Shown here: positions 35,060 through 47,500 of the stretch, piece after piece
Layout: every line of letters begins with the position of its first letter
Position numbering within the stretch: position 1 is the first letter of the stretch
DNA from: Podarcis raffonei
Taxonomy: Eukaryota > Chordata > Lepidosauria > Squamata > Lacertidae
Assembly (NCBI RefSeq): GCF_027172205.1
Contig: NC_070605.1
Span: forward strand, 23,926,304 to 23,990,303
Direction of reading: 5' to 3'
DNA: 64,000 nt
Notes under the pieces: model-generated
The model's database searches: none
What the model saw: the letters and a program-made list of their open reading frames with translations, nothing else
Told to the model about the DNA's origin: nothing
Translations under genes and position numbers: made by a program

Positions 35060-36730
35060 TTATTTTTGGAGCTTTTTCTGCTTATATAGAAGCTGGTCTG
35101 TGGTGTTTCACACTTCTTTGGTGTTACAATGCTCACATGAGTAAACCATGGTGTGCAAGAGAACCAGTGAAGTTAGCATATGGACTGACGTTTACGACAG
35201 ACTTAAGGGTGCAGTCCTATAATTTTTCTGGGAATAAGTCCCCTGAACTCAGCGGGCCTTACTTCTTAAGTAGACATGCATATAATTGCACTGTATATGA
35301 AGATGCATCTGCTTGCATCAGCAACAGTGCAAACCAAAGCCAACATTAAATAAATAAAGAACAAAATTTATCTAAATCAAAGTTATCATTTTCTTTGCAT
35401 ATGTAGCATACTTCAGAAAGATGAGTGAGAATATTAAAAGGGGTTGGGATTTGCTTCCAAATTAATCTCAGAACATTTACAATACTTACAAATATTGTAC
35501 AAAGCACAAAAAGGAGCACACACAATTTTAGAACCGCTCAATGTAAACACTTGTGCACCAATTATGATACATGCTGAACTTCTTGTCACTTTAGGGTACA
35601 AAATGCTATATACATATTAAATTAAGAGTCACATGCCCAATGCACACAGAATATTTCTTGTCAAAATAATTCATATTTAAACAATACAGATATACATCTT
35701 GTACTTTAAAATTCTACCAGAACAGTGTATAAACCACTGACGATAAATATGTAGTTCATTCATTATTTCAAGTCATAATTTCAACAGCAATACCACACCA
35801 GAAAATAATATTTTAAAGGCACACACTCAACTTGTCTATATACTTTTTTTAACGAAGTATATTCTGTGATTTAAAAATAACCACCTTGGGCACCATTTCT
35901 GAAGTGTTCATACTTGCTGTTTAAAACAACAGCAACAACAACACGTAAGGCAAAAATTGGGCAAGTGCACTTTTAAGTCACACTTTTTTTCCATGGGAGA
36001 GTTTTTTGCACCAGGATGAGTGGGATTTGACATTCTTTTAACTTTGGCTGGGTCAATGAGTTCTTGGGTAACAATCCACCAAGCAGTGCTCCAATGTTTA
36101 AATATATTAAACATTAATTTGCTTGCACAATCTAAAGAAAATATATTCACAACAGATATTAAATACACACATATAAGTTACCCAACTCCTTACTGGAGAA
36201 AAAGAGGTAGGATGGATGGAGAAGGAAACATGAATGTACACAGGCCACAGAAACTGTGCCAAGTGCATCCTTGATTCACAGACCACTGATACATCCACCC
36301 TCTATATTCTGGGTATTTTCTTGCCATTAAATTCAGCATACAAATTTCCCGCTGCTGAATCTCCATACCTGGAAAAGTTTCACAACTGCTCCATATGCAA
36401 TTATTAAAGGCACAAAGACCTAATTTGGAGCTGGGAAGAGAGAGCTAATAACCTATTTGAGACCCTTTAGCAACATTTTCATTACTACTACTACTACTAC
36501 TACTTTACACTGTCATGAGGGATTGAAACTTGGGCACTGCAGAAAAAGCTCTGTGGTTTGTGAGGTGGTCAAGGTAATGTGTGTATTTAGGGTTGGAGAT
36601 CAAATCAGCACATCTACAGGATCTGACTCAGGCGTTCACACCCAAATATTTTATAAACTACTCAAGGAACAGACAAGCCAGCCTTTTGGTAAAGTTCCCC
36701 CACCCCCCCTTCATTGTGCCTCATAGCCCC
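35060..36730 (-). other. EXPH5: EXPH5 3' UTR, probable
   Basis: AT-rich, repeat-poor sequence directly after the stop codon. The first minus-strand AATAAA found is near 35056-35061 (plus tttatt), which gives about 1.67 kb. The true cleavage site is not shown by sequence alone. Confidence 0.4.
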
Positions 36731-39700
36731 TCAAAGTTCTGACTCCTTGTCATTCTCATCCAGGTAGTATTCATCATCTGTGGTGGTGCTGGAGTCTGAA
36801 TCTGAATAATCTGTAGGGTCTTCTCCGTGGACATCAACCGGCTCATTTGGGCGCGAGACTCCCGCTGATGTGTTTTTCTCAGCGGAACCGGAGCTCAGCA
36901 ACTGGGATCTGTTCAAGGAACAATCCTCTTCCTTCCTCAGAGAACTAGAGTTCTTCAGAAGGCACGGACTCCACAACCGTCCCTCTGTGAGCGACCTCTT
37001 TATGTTATCCAAGAAAGCCTGCTGCTGCTCTTTCCCAAAAATGCCAAACTCAATTGATGGGTACAACACACGCCTGGAACCAAAGGTCTTGTAGCTTTCG
37101 TTGTCGGTCTCCCAGTTCTCATTTTCATCGCAAGACAACAGTTCAGAGTGGGATTTGAACTTCCGATTGTACCTACTGCCATGGCTTATCAAGTTGCTCC
37201 TGGAGGCCAGGCGATCACAGGGCGCCCGAGTATAGGAACTTTCAGAAAAATGCCGTTCGCGTTGAGCTTTGCTGGGATTGAGGACTGGTTCAATGTAGGG
37301 TCGGCTTAGCTTTCTCAACCTGTCGGGCTCCTTGATGTTTGGATGGTGGTCATATTCTGTAGGGGAGGTCATCTTTTGCGGCGGACAGATCTTTGAATAA
37401 CTTTTGTTAAGAATGTTTGAGGTATTATCAGATGAAAGTGGGAAAAGCAAATGCTCGCCGACATTCACAACATCCTTTTCCATTTGCTTTGAATCTGCGA
37501 ATATAATTTTGGAGGGGACGGAACAACTAATATTTTCCAGCCCATCATCTGTTTGGGAATTACTACTTGTTGTGGACGTACTTCCTTTTGGAAACAAGGC
37601 TGTAGGATTCTGCGGGGTCTCGATTCTGGGGCTCTCTCTCTTTTGGTTGCACAAGTTTGTAAAAGGTCTTCTAACCTCATTGGTAAGCAATGGGGGACCC
37701 TCGTTCGTTTGAGTTTTCTTACTGTCGGGTTTGTCCAGCACCATGTTGTCGAATTCATCAGCCAGAGGGTTCCTATTCTGGTTCTCGTTTCCTGCATGGA
37801 GAAGTGATGGAGGACCATCAGGTGAAATCAACATACTATGAGGGTGGCTGATCTCCAACGGAGCGTTGTTCTGTGAAAAGATGTTACCTATGTGTGGCTT
37901 GGGACTTGAGGTTTTCTTGCTGGAAAACTTTCGACTTGTTTTGTACATGGCTGCCAGCTTGTTTTTAATGGAAGGTCTGTTTTTCCTTTTTTCTATGTCG
38001 CTAGCTTTATCTTTAGTGGAATCCAAGATAAGCTTATTTTCAGTCTCTGAAGAGTCAGGCAGATCTTGTGCAGTCCCTGCAGCCTGGTCTTTAGAGTTCT
38101 CTGCAGAGTTTCTCACCAATCTCTGCGCATTTGTGCAATCTTTGTGTAGCAGAGAATTCCGAAGCATCTCCTTCTGTTTCTTTGCATACTCTAAAGAACT
38201 CTGGTTTGGTCGGACTGCTGGATCAGCTGTGGAAGTTGCATCGACTTGTAATGTTTGGTTCTGGAACTTAGAATACACCTTGGCCTCTGAAATGAATGCT
38301 TCATCTGTGCTGCTCCCCATGTTTTCACTTCTCGACTGCAATCCATTGCCCTTTTTGGAAATACTAGGGCCTCTATAACACGCCCTTTCTTTGACCTCTA
38401 CATCTTGTCTAATGTCTGTGGTATTTGATGAGCTGTGGCTTAATGGTGAGTCAACTTTTGACTCTTCCTGCTGTCGAGAGGGAAACTTAAAAATATGCAC
38501 CTTGCACTGTCTGCTGGTAGTAGTTGCACTAACAGATTCATTCGTGGTTTCACTGGGTTTCGGGTCACCTGAAGGTCCATGTGAGACTACCCTCTTGGAA
38601 AATGCAAGGTCTGGCGTTTCTGCTGGAGAGCCTAACACTCCTTCCCTATTATGCAGCATACTTGGAGAAGCACCTGCTCTTTCCGTGACACAGCAATCTT
38701 CTTTATTAGCATCATCAGAGGTTTTTGCGTTCTGCGACAAATCAGGTGTGGCAGCCATTTTGCCAGGAGAATCGGCTTTTCCTTCTTTTTCTAAACTGGA
38801 AGGAAAAGCCACTCTTCCTAAACCAATGCGGACTTCATATTTCTTCTGCGGAAGCTCAAATTTGCCTTTGGGCGGGGAAGAGTCTGTGCTCTGGTTATCA
38901 TCTAGAAAGAGGTTGCTCAACGTTCTCGACTGTTTCCGTGGTAAGGTGTAGTAAACCGAAATCAACTCGTGATATTTTACATTATCTTCCTCAATGCTAA
39001 CTGTAAGTGTGCTGGTAGTTTTGTACTGCTTTAAGGGATTCCCTGCATCAGTTCCCTCACATTCAGAAAGCACAGAAATTTCAGTTTTGTCTGGACTCTG
39101 TATGATGGTGCTTCTCCCCTTGGTATTATTAGAACTGACAGATTTGCTAGGCTCTTGGGTTATCAGTGAAGGATTGCCTTTAGCTGGTGAAAGATTACAG
39201 GAGACATCTTTCGGTGATGGACTTAAGGAAGAATGGGCTGAATTTAGCAAGAAGCTTTTAGCTCTCTGATTTGGAAATTTCCCCCCCATTCTATTCGATG
39301 CAATGGCTTCTAAATTATCTCCCACAGCTCTGTTGTTTTTAAATAAGATTTGCCTTGCAGCAGAAGAGATAGGTTTCTCCGATATAAGACTACCATCAAT
39401 ACTGGCAGATTTTCTAGGTAAAGTGCAATAAGTTACAGGAGATTTGGGAGGGCTGTTACTGGGAGAGCCAGTGACGCTATTGCTAGTTGTGTGTTTAACA
39501 AACCTATTGCACTTGTTGAAATTTTCAGTGCAAGAATGTGGCAATTCATCGTCGACAAGCATTTTGGGGCCTCTGCTCAAAGCAGACAAACAAATATTCC
39601 CAGGTGTTTTGTTGGGTGTGAGAGCTCCCAAGTTTTCCATAGCACGCCCCTCTCGCTCCAAGAGATGAAGAATGGATGTCCTTGGGTTGTTGGCAGTTAA

Positions 39701-41322
39701 CTGAGGGGGAGTAGTTTGACTGAGATCACTATTTATGGCACAATCACCTTCGTTTCTTCGTCCAGTTCTGTTGTGAATGTTTGATAAATAACTGTTTCCG
39801 GTATCTGTTATGGAATCTGACTTTGAACACAGTGAGTGAGGTGGTTTAAGGGATGTGCAGCTTTGTGGGTCAACTGCAGAAGAGTTCTTACAAGGAGGCA
39901 TCGAAGAATCAGCAGGACTATGTGTGTCCACTGGATCAGAAATTAGTCTTAATGTCGCTTCACTGTCCATTTTGTCCATCCGGTCAGCACCCCTCTCCTC
40001 TTCTGCTTTGAAGTTTCTCTTGGTTTCAAAGTGTTTGGCCAAAGCCTTTGACGAAGCTTGACCAGCTCTAACGAAAGGATTTTGTCTTTGCGATGCATAT
40101 TCCATTTGGCCATTTCGGACAGATAAATCAAGTGCTGGACAGCTCTGCATGCCCTCTGCATATTTTGCAAACGGTTTGTTTCGTATACCTTCCGAACGAT
40201 CCATGTGCCTCCTGATGTAATCCGATACACGGCTCTGAGCATCCTTCTCACCCATCTTTTTCGCATAGGCGCCTTGCCAATTTCTGGGATTCGGCGGAAT
40301 CCTTTCCACGTCAGCATCAGGGCCGACAAAGACTTCGTCGTTGTAGTAATGGTGGTCAGTGGGCATAAGAAGCCTCTCCTCTATTCTTCCGGAAGGAAAA
40401 CTCTTGCGGGGGAGGCTCATCCTGCCATGAAAGGATGGGTATCTATAGCGGGGCTTTGAAGCACTCATTCCCAGCTGATGCAACAAAAAATTCTCCCGGT
40501 TGTCAAACCCCAGCGGGTCTGTATGTTTCTCCGCAAAAACGGGATTGCCCATAACCGGCACTGCTCTTCTGTAATTTACTTTTGTTCTGTAAAATTCGTA
40601 TCTCGTGTCCTTCTGCAGAGAACAAGGGTACGTGTCCTCAAACACTGGGCCAAACTCCATCAACGACTGCGTCCTAAGAAGCCCGTCGGGGTATAGCGGA
40701 TGCTCTGAAGGCGGCGGTGTATTCCATACAATAGATGACAAGGGAGTCCGCCTGGGATGCTGGCGATAGTTCCTTGGTGCAAAGACTCTGTTGCCGTCCA
40801 GAGGGTGCTGCGGGCTTGCTGGGGAAAGCTGGTCCACAGACGTCAAAGATGGGTGCCTTGCAAGGCAAGACAGAGAGTAACTCCTGCCAACCGAATCCCT
40901 GGGCGTGAAGTCCTTGTGTCCGAATCCACTGCTGCGTTGTCCCAGAGGGAGATGCAAGCTGCCTTCTGAGGAATGTCCAAGAGAGCGAGTAGAATTCCCT
41001 CTCTTCAAGACAGGGGAGCTTCTGCCATAAACATCCCCGTATGTGCCGTCCTTCGCATGCTGCCTTTTTGTATATGTATCACATGGCACCCTCGGCCTGA
41101 ATAAAGCTTTGTGATCATCGGTGGCTCGCAGCGTCCTTGCCCCATCTGACAAAAACATGCTCCGTTCATTTCTCTGCACCCCTCCAAGGAAACCCGGTCG
41201 AGTAAGAGTTGAATAGGGATCGATGTCTGGTGCTCTGGAACCAGAGTCGGCTGGGGTCCTCCTGTTCCCTGCTTCTCCTCGGGATTGTTCCTGCGCCAGC
41301 TGGTCATCCAGACTCCCCAGGA
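36731..41322 (-). CDS. EXPH5: EXPH5 terminal exon, 1529 codons
   Basis: Acceptor ctctctccctag (the (GA)n at 41327-41353 forms the pyrimidine tract). Coding starts before the first ATG of the open frame: the exon opens with LGSLDDQLAQEQSRGEAG. TGA at 36731-36733. The last about 150 residues, FRKFKSHSEL-like to DENDKESEL, are the best conserved part. Confidence 0.97.
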
Positions 41323-41845
41323 CTAGGGAGAGAGAGAGAGAGAGAGAGAGAGAAAGAAAGAAAGAGATTGATTAATATATATGAACAAAGTCAACTCGTT
41401 ACTTGTACCATAACATCCTTGTCAAACACATCCCAGATTATCAGATTATTCTAGATATTCGAAGAAAACTGCAGCTGAACAACAGGCAAAGTTAAATCAC
41501 ACTGAACAAGTATCATTCTGGACAAATCTGGGAATGTTGGAATTGGGAACATGTGTCTTTTATGAAGGGTTACAGCATATAAAATACATTTAAATCTTTG
41601 TTCAAAAATCTACACTCATTTAAAGTGTGCTTTCACACTTAATCTTTATCCAATTACAAGTGTTTTGGGTAAAGCTGACCTCCTTTTACTTTCATGCTCC
41701 CTAGAAGAGAAGTGGACAACTCGAAGGCTGAAACCGGCCCACCAAACCACAGAAAGTGACCCACCAACTTTATCTCCCAATCTGATCCATGCCCAGCATT
41801 GGAGTGGAAGAGCTAAAAACGCTCTCTGACTGTCTGGACTGCTGC

Positions 41846-41887
<42 letters not shown>

Positions 41888-44465
41888 CCCTACCCATCTG
41901 TCAAAATTGGCCTGCACAGGGTGGCTGGATCTGGATCCCCAATTCTGGGCTAATGAACTATAGCAACAGTACTGTAAATCTCTTAAGAACTGGAGAGATC
42001 AGTTGCCCCATCAACAAGCAGTTGTACATTAGCCTCCTTTAACTGGGGTTAAACATTAAATTTGATTCCAGGTCACCCAGGCATTCTACCTGCCAAGAAT
42101 GCAGCGAGAGCAATTTACAGAGGATCCTTTCGCCCTCAGGGATGCCAAGGATAATAAGCTACTTGTACCCACCTGCACAGCCCAAGTCTAGAGAGCTACG
42201 CAGGTTTATTTTCCTGCCTTCTTAACAGACATTAAAAGTCTCTGGTTCGGACGTAACTCTAGGTTAATACTAGCTAGGATCTTTGCACCAAAGCTGGCAT
42301 GTGTCAGGGACTGGGCAGAGGAGGAGGACTGGTAGAGATCTCCAGCCCAAGAGGCTTTCGGGCAGGAGGAAGATGAGCGCAAGTATGAATGCAAGTTAGT
42401 GGTGTTGGCAACGGACAGGACACACCCCAGAAGAAGAAGCAAAGAAGCTGGGAAATAATGGAGGATGAGAAGCAAAAGCAAGCTAGCAGATGCTCTAGTC
42501 CTGGGAACAGAGACAGGACTCAGAAGTGGGAGAAACAGTACAGCAGACAGTGGACACTACGTCCCTTGAAAGCCCGGTAGAACTTCCTCCTTCTCCAAGG
42601 ACCAGGTGACCCCTTCACATCTTGGAGCAGAAGACCAAACAGAGACAGGAAGATTCTGTTGCCGGCCACCGTAGGCAGCAAGGAGGGGTTTGGAAGCTAG
42701 CAAGTACCATAAAGGGGGGTGGGGGTGGAGCGGGCACTCTCGAGACTGAGGGGAGCATAATTCATGGTCTCTCTGTGTATTCTGTTGATTTAAATAAAAG
42801 AACCGGAAGAAGCTGTCTACATCTCTGATTTCACTAGGCAGCGAGCCTGGGAGTTGTGACAGCATGTGACAGGAGGAGGGGTAGAGGAGGGCTCAGCCTC
42901 AATACTCTTTAAACCAGGGGTAGGAACCTTTTGTAGCCTGGGGGCTGTGTTCCCCTCCGGACACCTTTTCAGGGGGCACATGGCAGTGGTAGGAGGGGCC
43001 AGAGGCAAAAGTGGGCGGAGCAACTGTTAGCATTACTACTGTGTACAATAGGCTAGTTTCCACACACACTTACATGCCCTTCTCTTTATATTATAATATA
43101 ATATAATATATTATATTATATTATATTATATTATATTATATTATATTATATTATATTATATTATAATAATTATTCATTAAATTTGTACACTGCCCTTCAT
43201 CCATAGATGTCAGGGCAGTTCACAGCATAAAAAGACAAAATGCATATTAAAAACAGGAACAAAAACCAACCAATAATCTCTCCTCCCACAGAGTACAGGA
43301 TGTTACAACAGCCAAAGGCCTGGTTGAAGAGGAATGTTTTTGCCTGCTGCCTAAATGTGGATAACGAAGGCACCAGGCAAGCCTCCCTGGGGAGAGTATT
43401 CTACAAATGGGGAGCCACTGCAGAAAAGGCCCGTTCTTGTGTTGCCTCTCATGGAAGCAGCACACCAAGAAGGGCCTCAGAGGACGATCTCAGGGTCCGG
43501 GATGGCTTATATGGAGAGAGGCAGTCCTTGAGATACTGCAGTCCTGAGGGGCTTATCTTCTACGCACACAAGCCAGAAGCATCGTCAGAGTTCAAGGGCT
43601 CATTCCAGCTGGGCATCATCACTCAAGGAAGGTTCAGAGCAGGGCTGGTAAGGGGGGTGGCCTCAAGAGATACCCAGGGGCTGATAAGAAAGGCTTGGAG
43701 GGCTGCATTTGCACCCCAGTCCTGAGGTTCCCCGTGCCTGCTTTAGAAGATTGTCTGAACCTGAATCAATATATTCTGTTCTTGTCCAGACAGATGGTGC
43801 CAGTGTCTGCAAGAAAACACCATAACCGCTGGCACAATCCCCCTGGAGAAAGGGGAAATCAAAGATACTGACCTTCTATGTTTTTAGTTCCCGCTTTATT
43901 TTTGCTATTGCTATTTGTTTTAAACTTGTTTTCATGTTGTAACTTGCCCTGGAAGCTTAGGGTGAAGGGTGGGTAATTAATAATGATAACAATAATAACA
44001 CGAAGAAAATCCAAATTGTTATTATCAAGCCAGAAGACAAAGGTAGGACACTTCAGTGGACATATTAACCTCCTTCTGAATTTGTGGACCCCTGATCTCA
44101 AGAAAAATGGCAAGGGAAAATATGAGCTTACCTCGTAAGAGCTCATTTTCCAGCTGCTCGTTCCATGTACACGTGTTGTCATCTGTCATCTCAGCTTGGT
44201 TTGCATCCAGACCCTTCTTTGCCAGTTCAGAGGGCAAAGGGCTGTCGCATGTTTCAATCTGTGGTGGTGAAGACAAAATCAAGGAAATGAATAGTTATGT
44301 TCCCCTCCCTCACCTCTGCAACAGCTTATTACCGGCCAATTTGAAAAAAGAAAATGAAGAAACGCCTGCTTATCTGAAGGAACCATACTGTACTGATAAT
44401 TTTAATAGCAGCCTGGCTATAAAAGCGACATTGCTTTGCATTACTTCAAAACCCAACTGTTTGCT

Positions 44466-44513
<48 letters not shown>

Positions 44514-47500
44514 TTTTGGCACCCCTGCTAACCTGGGATTTCCCCCAGCGCCTGCAGTTATCTCCTTTTGGTGCCCATAAGGATCCACACTGAGAGAAGG
44601 AGTTCACTATTTGTATATACTATATGCCGGGGCAGCGAATGTTGCTGGACTACAACTCCCATCATGCCTGACCATTCAACATGCTGGCTGAGGCTGATGG
44701 GAATTGGAGTTCAACACCACCTTGGTTTGCCACTACGTTGGCTACCCTGGCTATATACAAATGGGAAGGCCTTGAAGGCTTAATAAGTCACAGGAGTCAA
44801 AGGTCCTGAGTTCCTCCACTCATTGCTGGATCAAATAAAAGTGTACTAAACTTCTTGGGAACAGTGTTCCTCTGGGTTAAAGTTGGAGGCATACTTCACA
44901 TGGACACACAAAGAGGATACCCGAAGTACACAAACACACACATCTTGATGATCTGCTCCCAGCACAATGGGCAGGCATCTTCCTTGCAACTGCAGCACAA
45001 CCCAGTTCAATATTTTTGCCTTTTGGTGCCCTTCCCTTTCCCCTGTTTAACCAGCCAGAGCTCTGGGAGGACACTAGCTTTACTAGGCAATAGTGATGCC
45101 TCTCAGACCTGGGCTGCAGCATGAAATGGGAATTCCCGTGGTGTTCTGAAGATGATGTCACCACCCACACACTGGCAGAGACCCTACGCAAAGAGTCATT
45201 GCTGACTGGGCCGTTCCTGCTCCAACAGGCATGAAGTGATGAATGCATCTAACACCGCAGCCTAATTTTTCCAAAATCCCAATACTCCCGTCTCTGGCAG
45301 GAATCACTGCGTTAGATTAATGGCAGGACACTGAACCAACTTTGTCGATGATTTCTGCATTTCCCGAGGGGGTGAAGGAGGTCATAACAAGCCGGCATAA
45401 AGCAAGGGACAAAATAGTTGGCTGAGCAGCCCAAGTCAAAAGAATTAATAATAAAAACCATGGCCACCGGGCTTGCATGCCTTCCGCTTGTGACATAGGC
45501 AATGCAGTCAATGACAGAATTGGCAACTATTATGACTCTGTTATGACCCATATCTACTCAGGCAACAAACCCTAATGAAGTCAGCCACAACATCTAGGGT
45601 TCATTCATCTGCCCATATTCCACTAATGTATAATATAATAATAATAACAATTTATTATTTATACCCCACCCATCTGGCCGGGTTTCCCCAGCCACTCTGG
45701 GCGGCTTCCAACCTAATATTAAAAACAATACAGCGTCAGACTTTAAAAACTTCCCTAAACAGGGCCGCCTTCAGTTGTCTTTTAAAAGTAAAATAGTTGT
45801 TTATTGCCTTGACATCTGCTGGGAGGGCGTTCCACAGGGCAGGCGCCACTACCGAGATATGCTATATCACCTGCCAGTAGCTGCCTTTCTGTAGCAGACA
45901 GACAGACAATATACACAGGGCAGTCTCTAAGCAAATGAACAAGCAGTCACAAATCTGACATTTGAAATGGCAATATTAAAAAACTAGTGAGGGAACATTT
46001 CAGCCTCTCTGTGGCTGACTTTTAAGGTGGATGTTCTCAAACAGAGGAACTTCCAAAAGGCAGGATGCAATGGGAATCTGATGAACTACAATTTATCAAG
46101 AGGTTCCAGTCTATCAACTGTGGTTTTAATTGGGACAGCAGGTTTTTATTACACTACATGTGTTAATTAGCTTACCGATGCCAGGATGTTTGCATTATCA
46201 CCCGCACGGTCATCGTGAACAGTCGTTATTGGCAACATGATTGCCCCTATCTGCTCTTTCTGCATTTCACTTCCCACTGATATCACCTTGTGTGTATTTA
46301 CACCTGCATTTGGTCACCTTTAAATGCACCTAAAAAAGGATTTTTGCTCTGTTTTGGATACCTTTGTGAAAATAATTATTATTTTGGCAAAGTGGCAACA
46401 GCCAATAATGACAGAATCACACACAGTGATGTGTGATGCAATAGCAACAGTCACTGGCAGAGTCACACCTGTGGCATAATCACTGGACAAAAATAAACAC
46501 AGAGCCATGAGTACAAGGAGGAGCCCAAGACATCATCTCCAAAGCCCAAGTCAAATGCCCCCGTGCCATTAAAATGTGCAGCTCCACACCAGTGACAGCT
46601 AGAAGAGAGAGCAAGAAAACTCACAGCACAAGCAAATGTTAATTTAATGGACATTTATAGGTTAATAAAATAGTTAAGTGACTCACCGTTGCCATTTCCT
46701 CCACCTTGGAAGACATGTGGGAGCCCGCAGCAAAGGGGTCATATCTGCAAAAAAGAATTTAAATGGTTGCTTTGAAGATAAACCGGGGGGGGGGGGAATT
46801 ACAAGGAATCAGCACTTGATTATTTTGCCTTAATATCCTGCGAAAAGCTTCCTAAGATACAGTTGATGGGGAAGAAGGAAGAATTCAGCTGCAATCCTGG
46901 GCACATTTCTCCAGAGTCAGACCGACCACACATAGTGGAATTTACTTTGGAGTAAACATGCCTAGGATTGGGCTGCTTTTGTTTTAAAAGCTTCCTCCTT
47001 CTATTTCTTCCTATAAATCTTGGGCTGTGATTACTAAGTACCCCACACCAATGCTCTGCTCAGAATTCGGTATTTCTGGGGAAGACAGCACCATTAAAAC
47101 ATTTAGGCTGCTTGCTGGCTAACTCAGTCAGTAGAGCATGAGATTCTTAATCTCAGGGTGATGGGTTTGAGCTCCATGTTGGGGGGAAAAGATTCCTGCA
47201 TTGCAACGGGTTAGACTAGATGATCCTTGTGGTCCCTTCCATAGCTCAGTCCAGCTCCCTGGTTCTGCACACTGACTCCCCTTAGCATAAACGATTAAAA
47301 TGAATCTATGCACAACACATGCATGCTTTTGCGGTTAAATGGCTTCGAGAGGTTTCCTAGGAAGCAGTTCATGACTGGAATAACAATAATAATAAAAATG
47401 CAGTAAGTCAGCCCTGCTGGGTTGGGTGGTCGTGGTCTCCTGCTCCTTCTGCAGAATGAGGCCCCTGACTTCTGCCCCCAACGTCCTGCCCCAAGCACAT

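Larger units (their letters stand above)
42915..43740. mobile_element. hAT-like MITE with nested LINE and AT repeat
   Basis: The ends caggggtaggaacc and ggttccccgtgcctg are flanked by ctttaaac and ctttagaa. The halves match 581-908. The centre (about 43080-43562) is a later insertion. Confidence 0.7.

Noticed and set aside
37866-38951. Two long plus-strand open frames (170 and 186 codons) across the EXPH5 last exon
   Set aside because: They are antisense to the real coding frame, have no motifs and arise from its codon composition.
47112-47185. tRNA-Lys-like sequence
   Set aside because: The head continues into a CR1-tailed SINE and has mismatches in the stems, so it is not a working tRNA gene.
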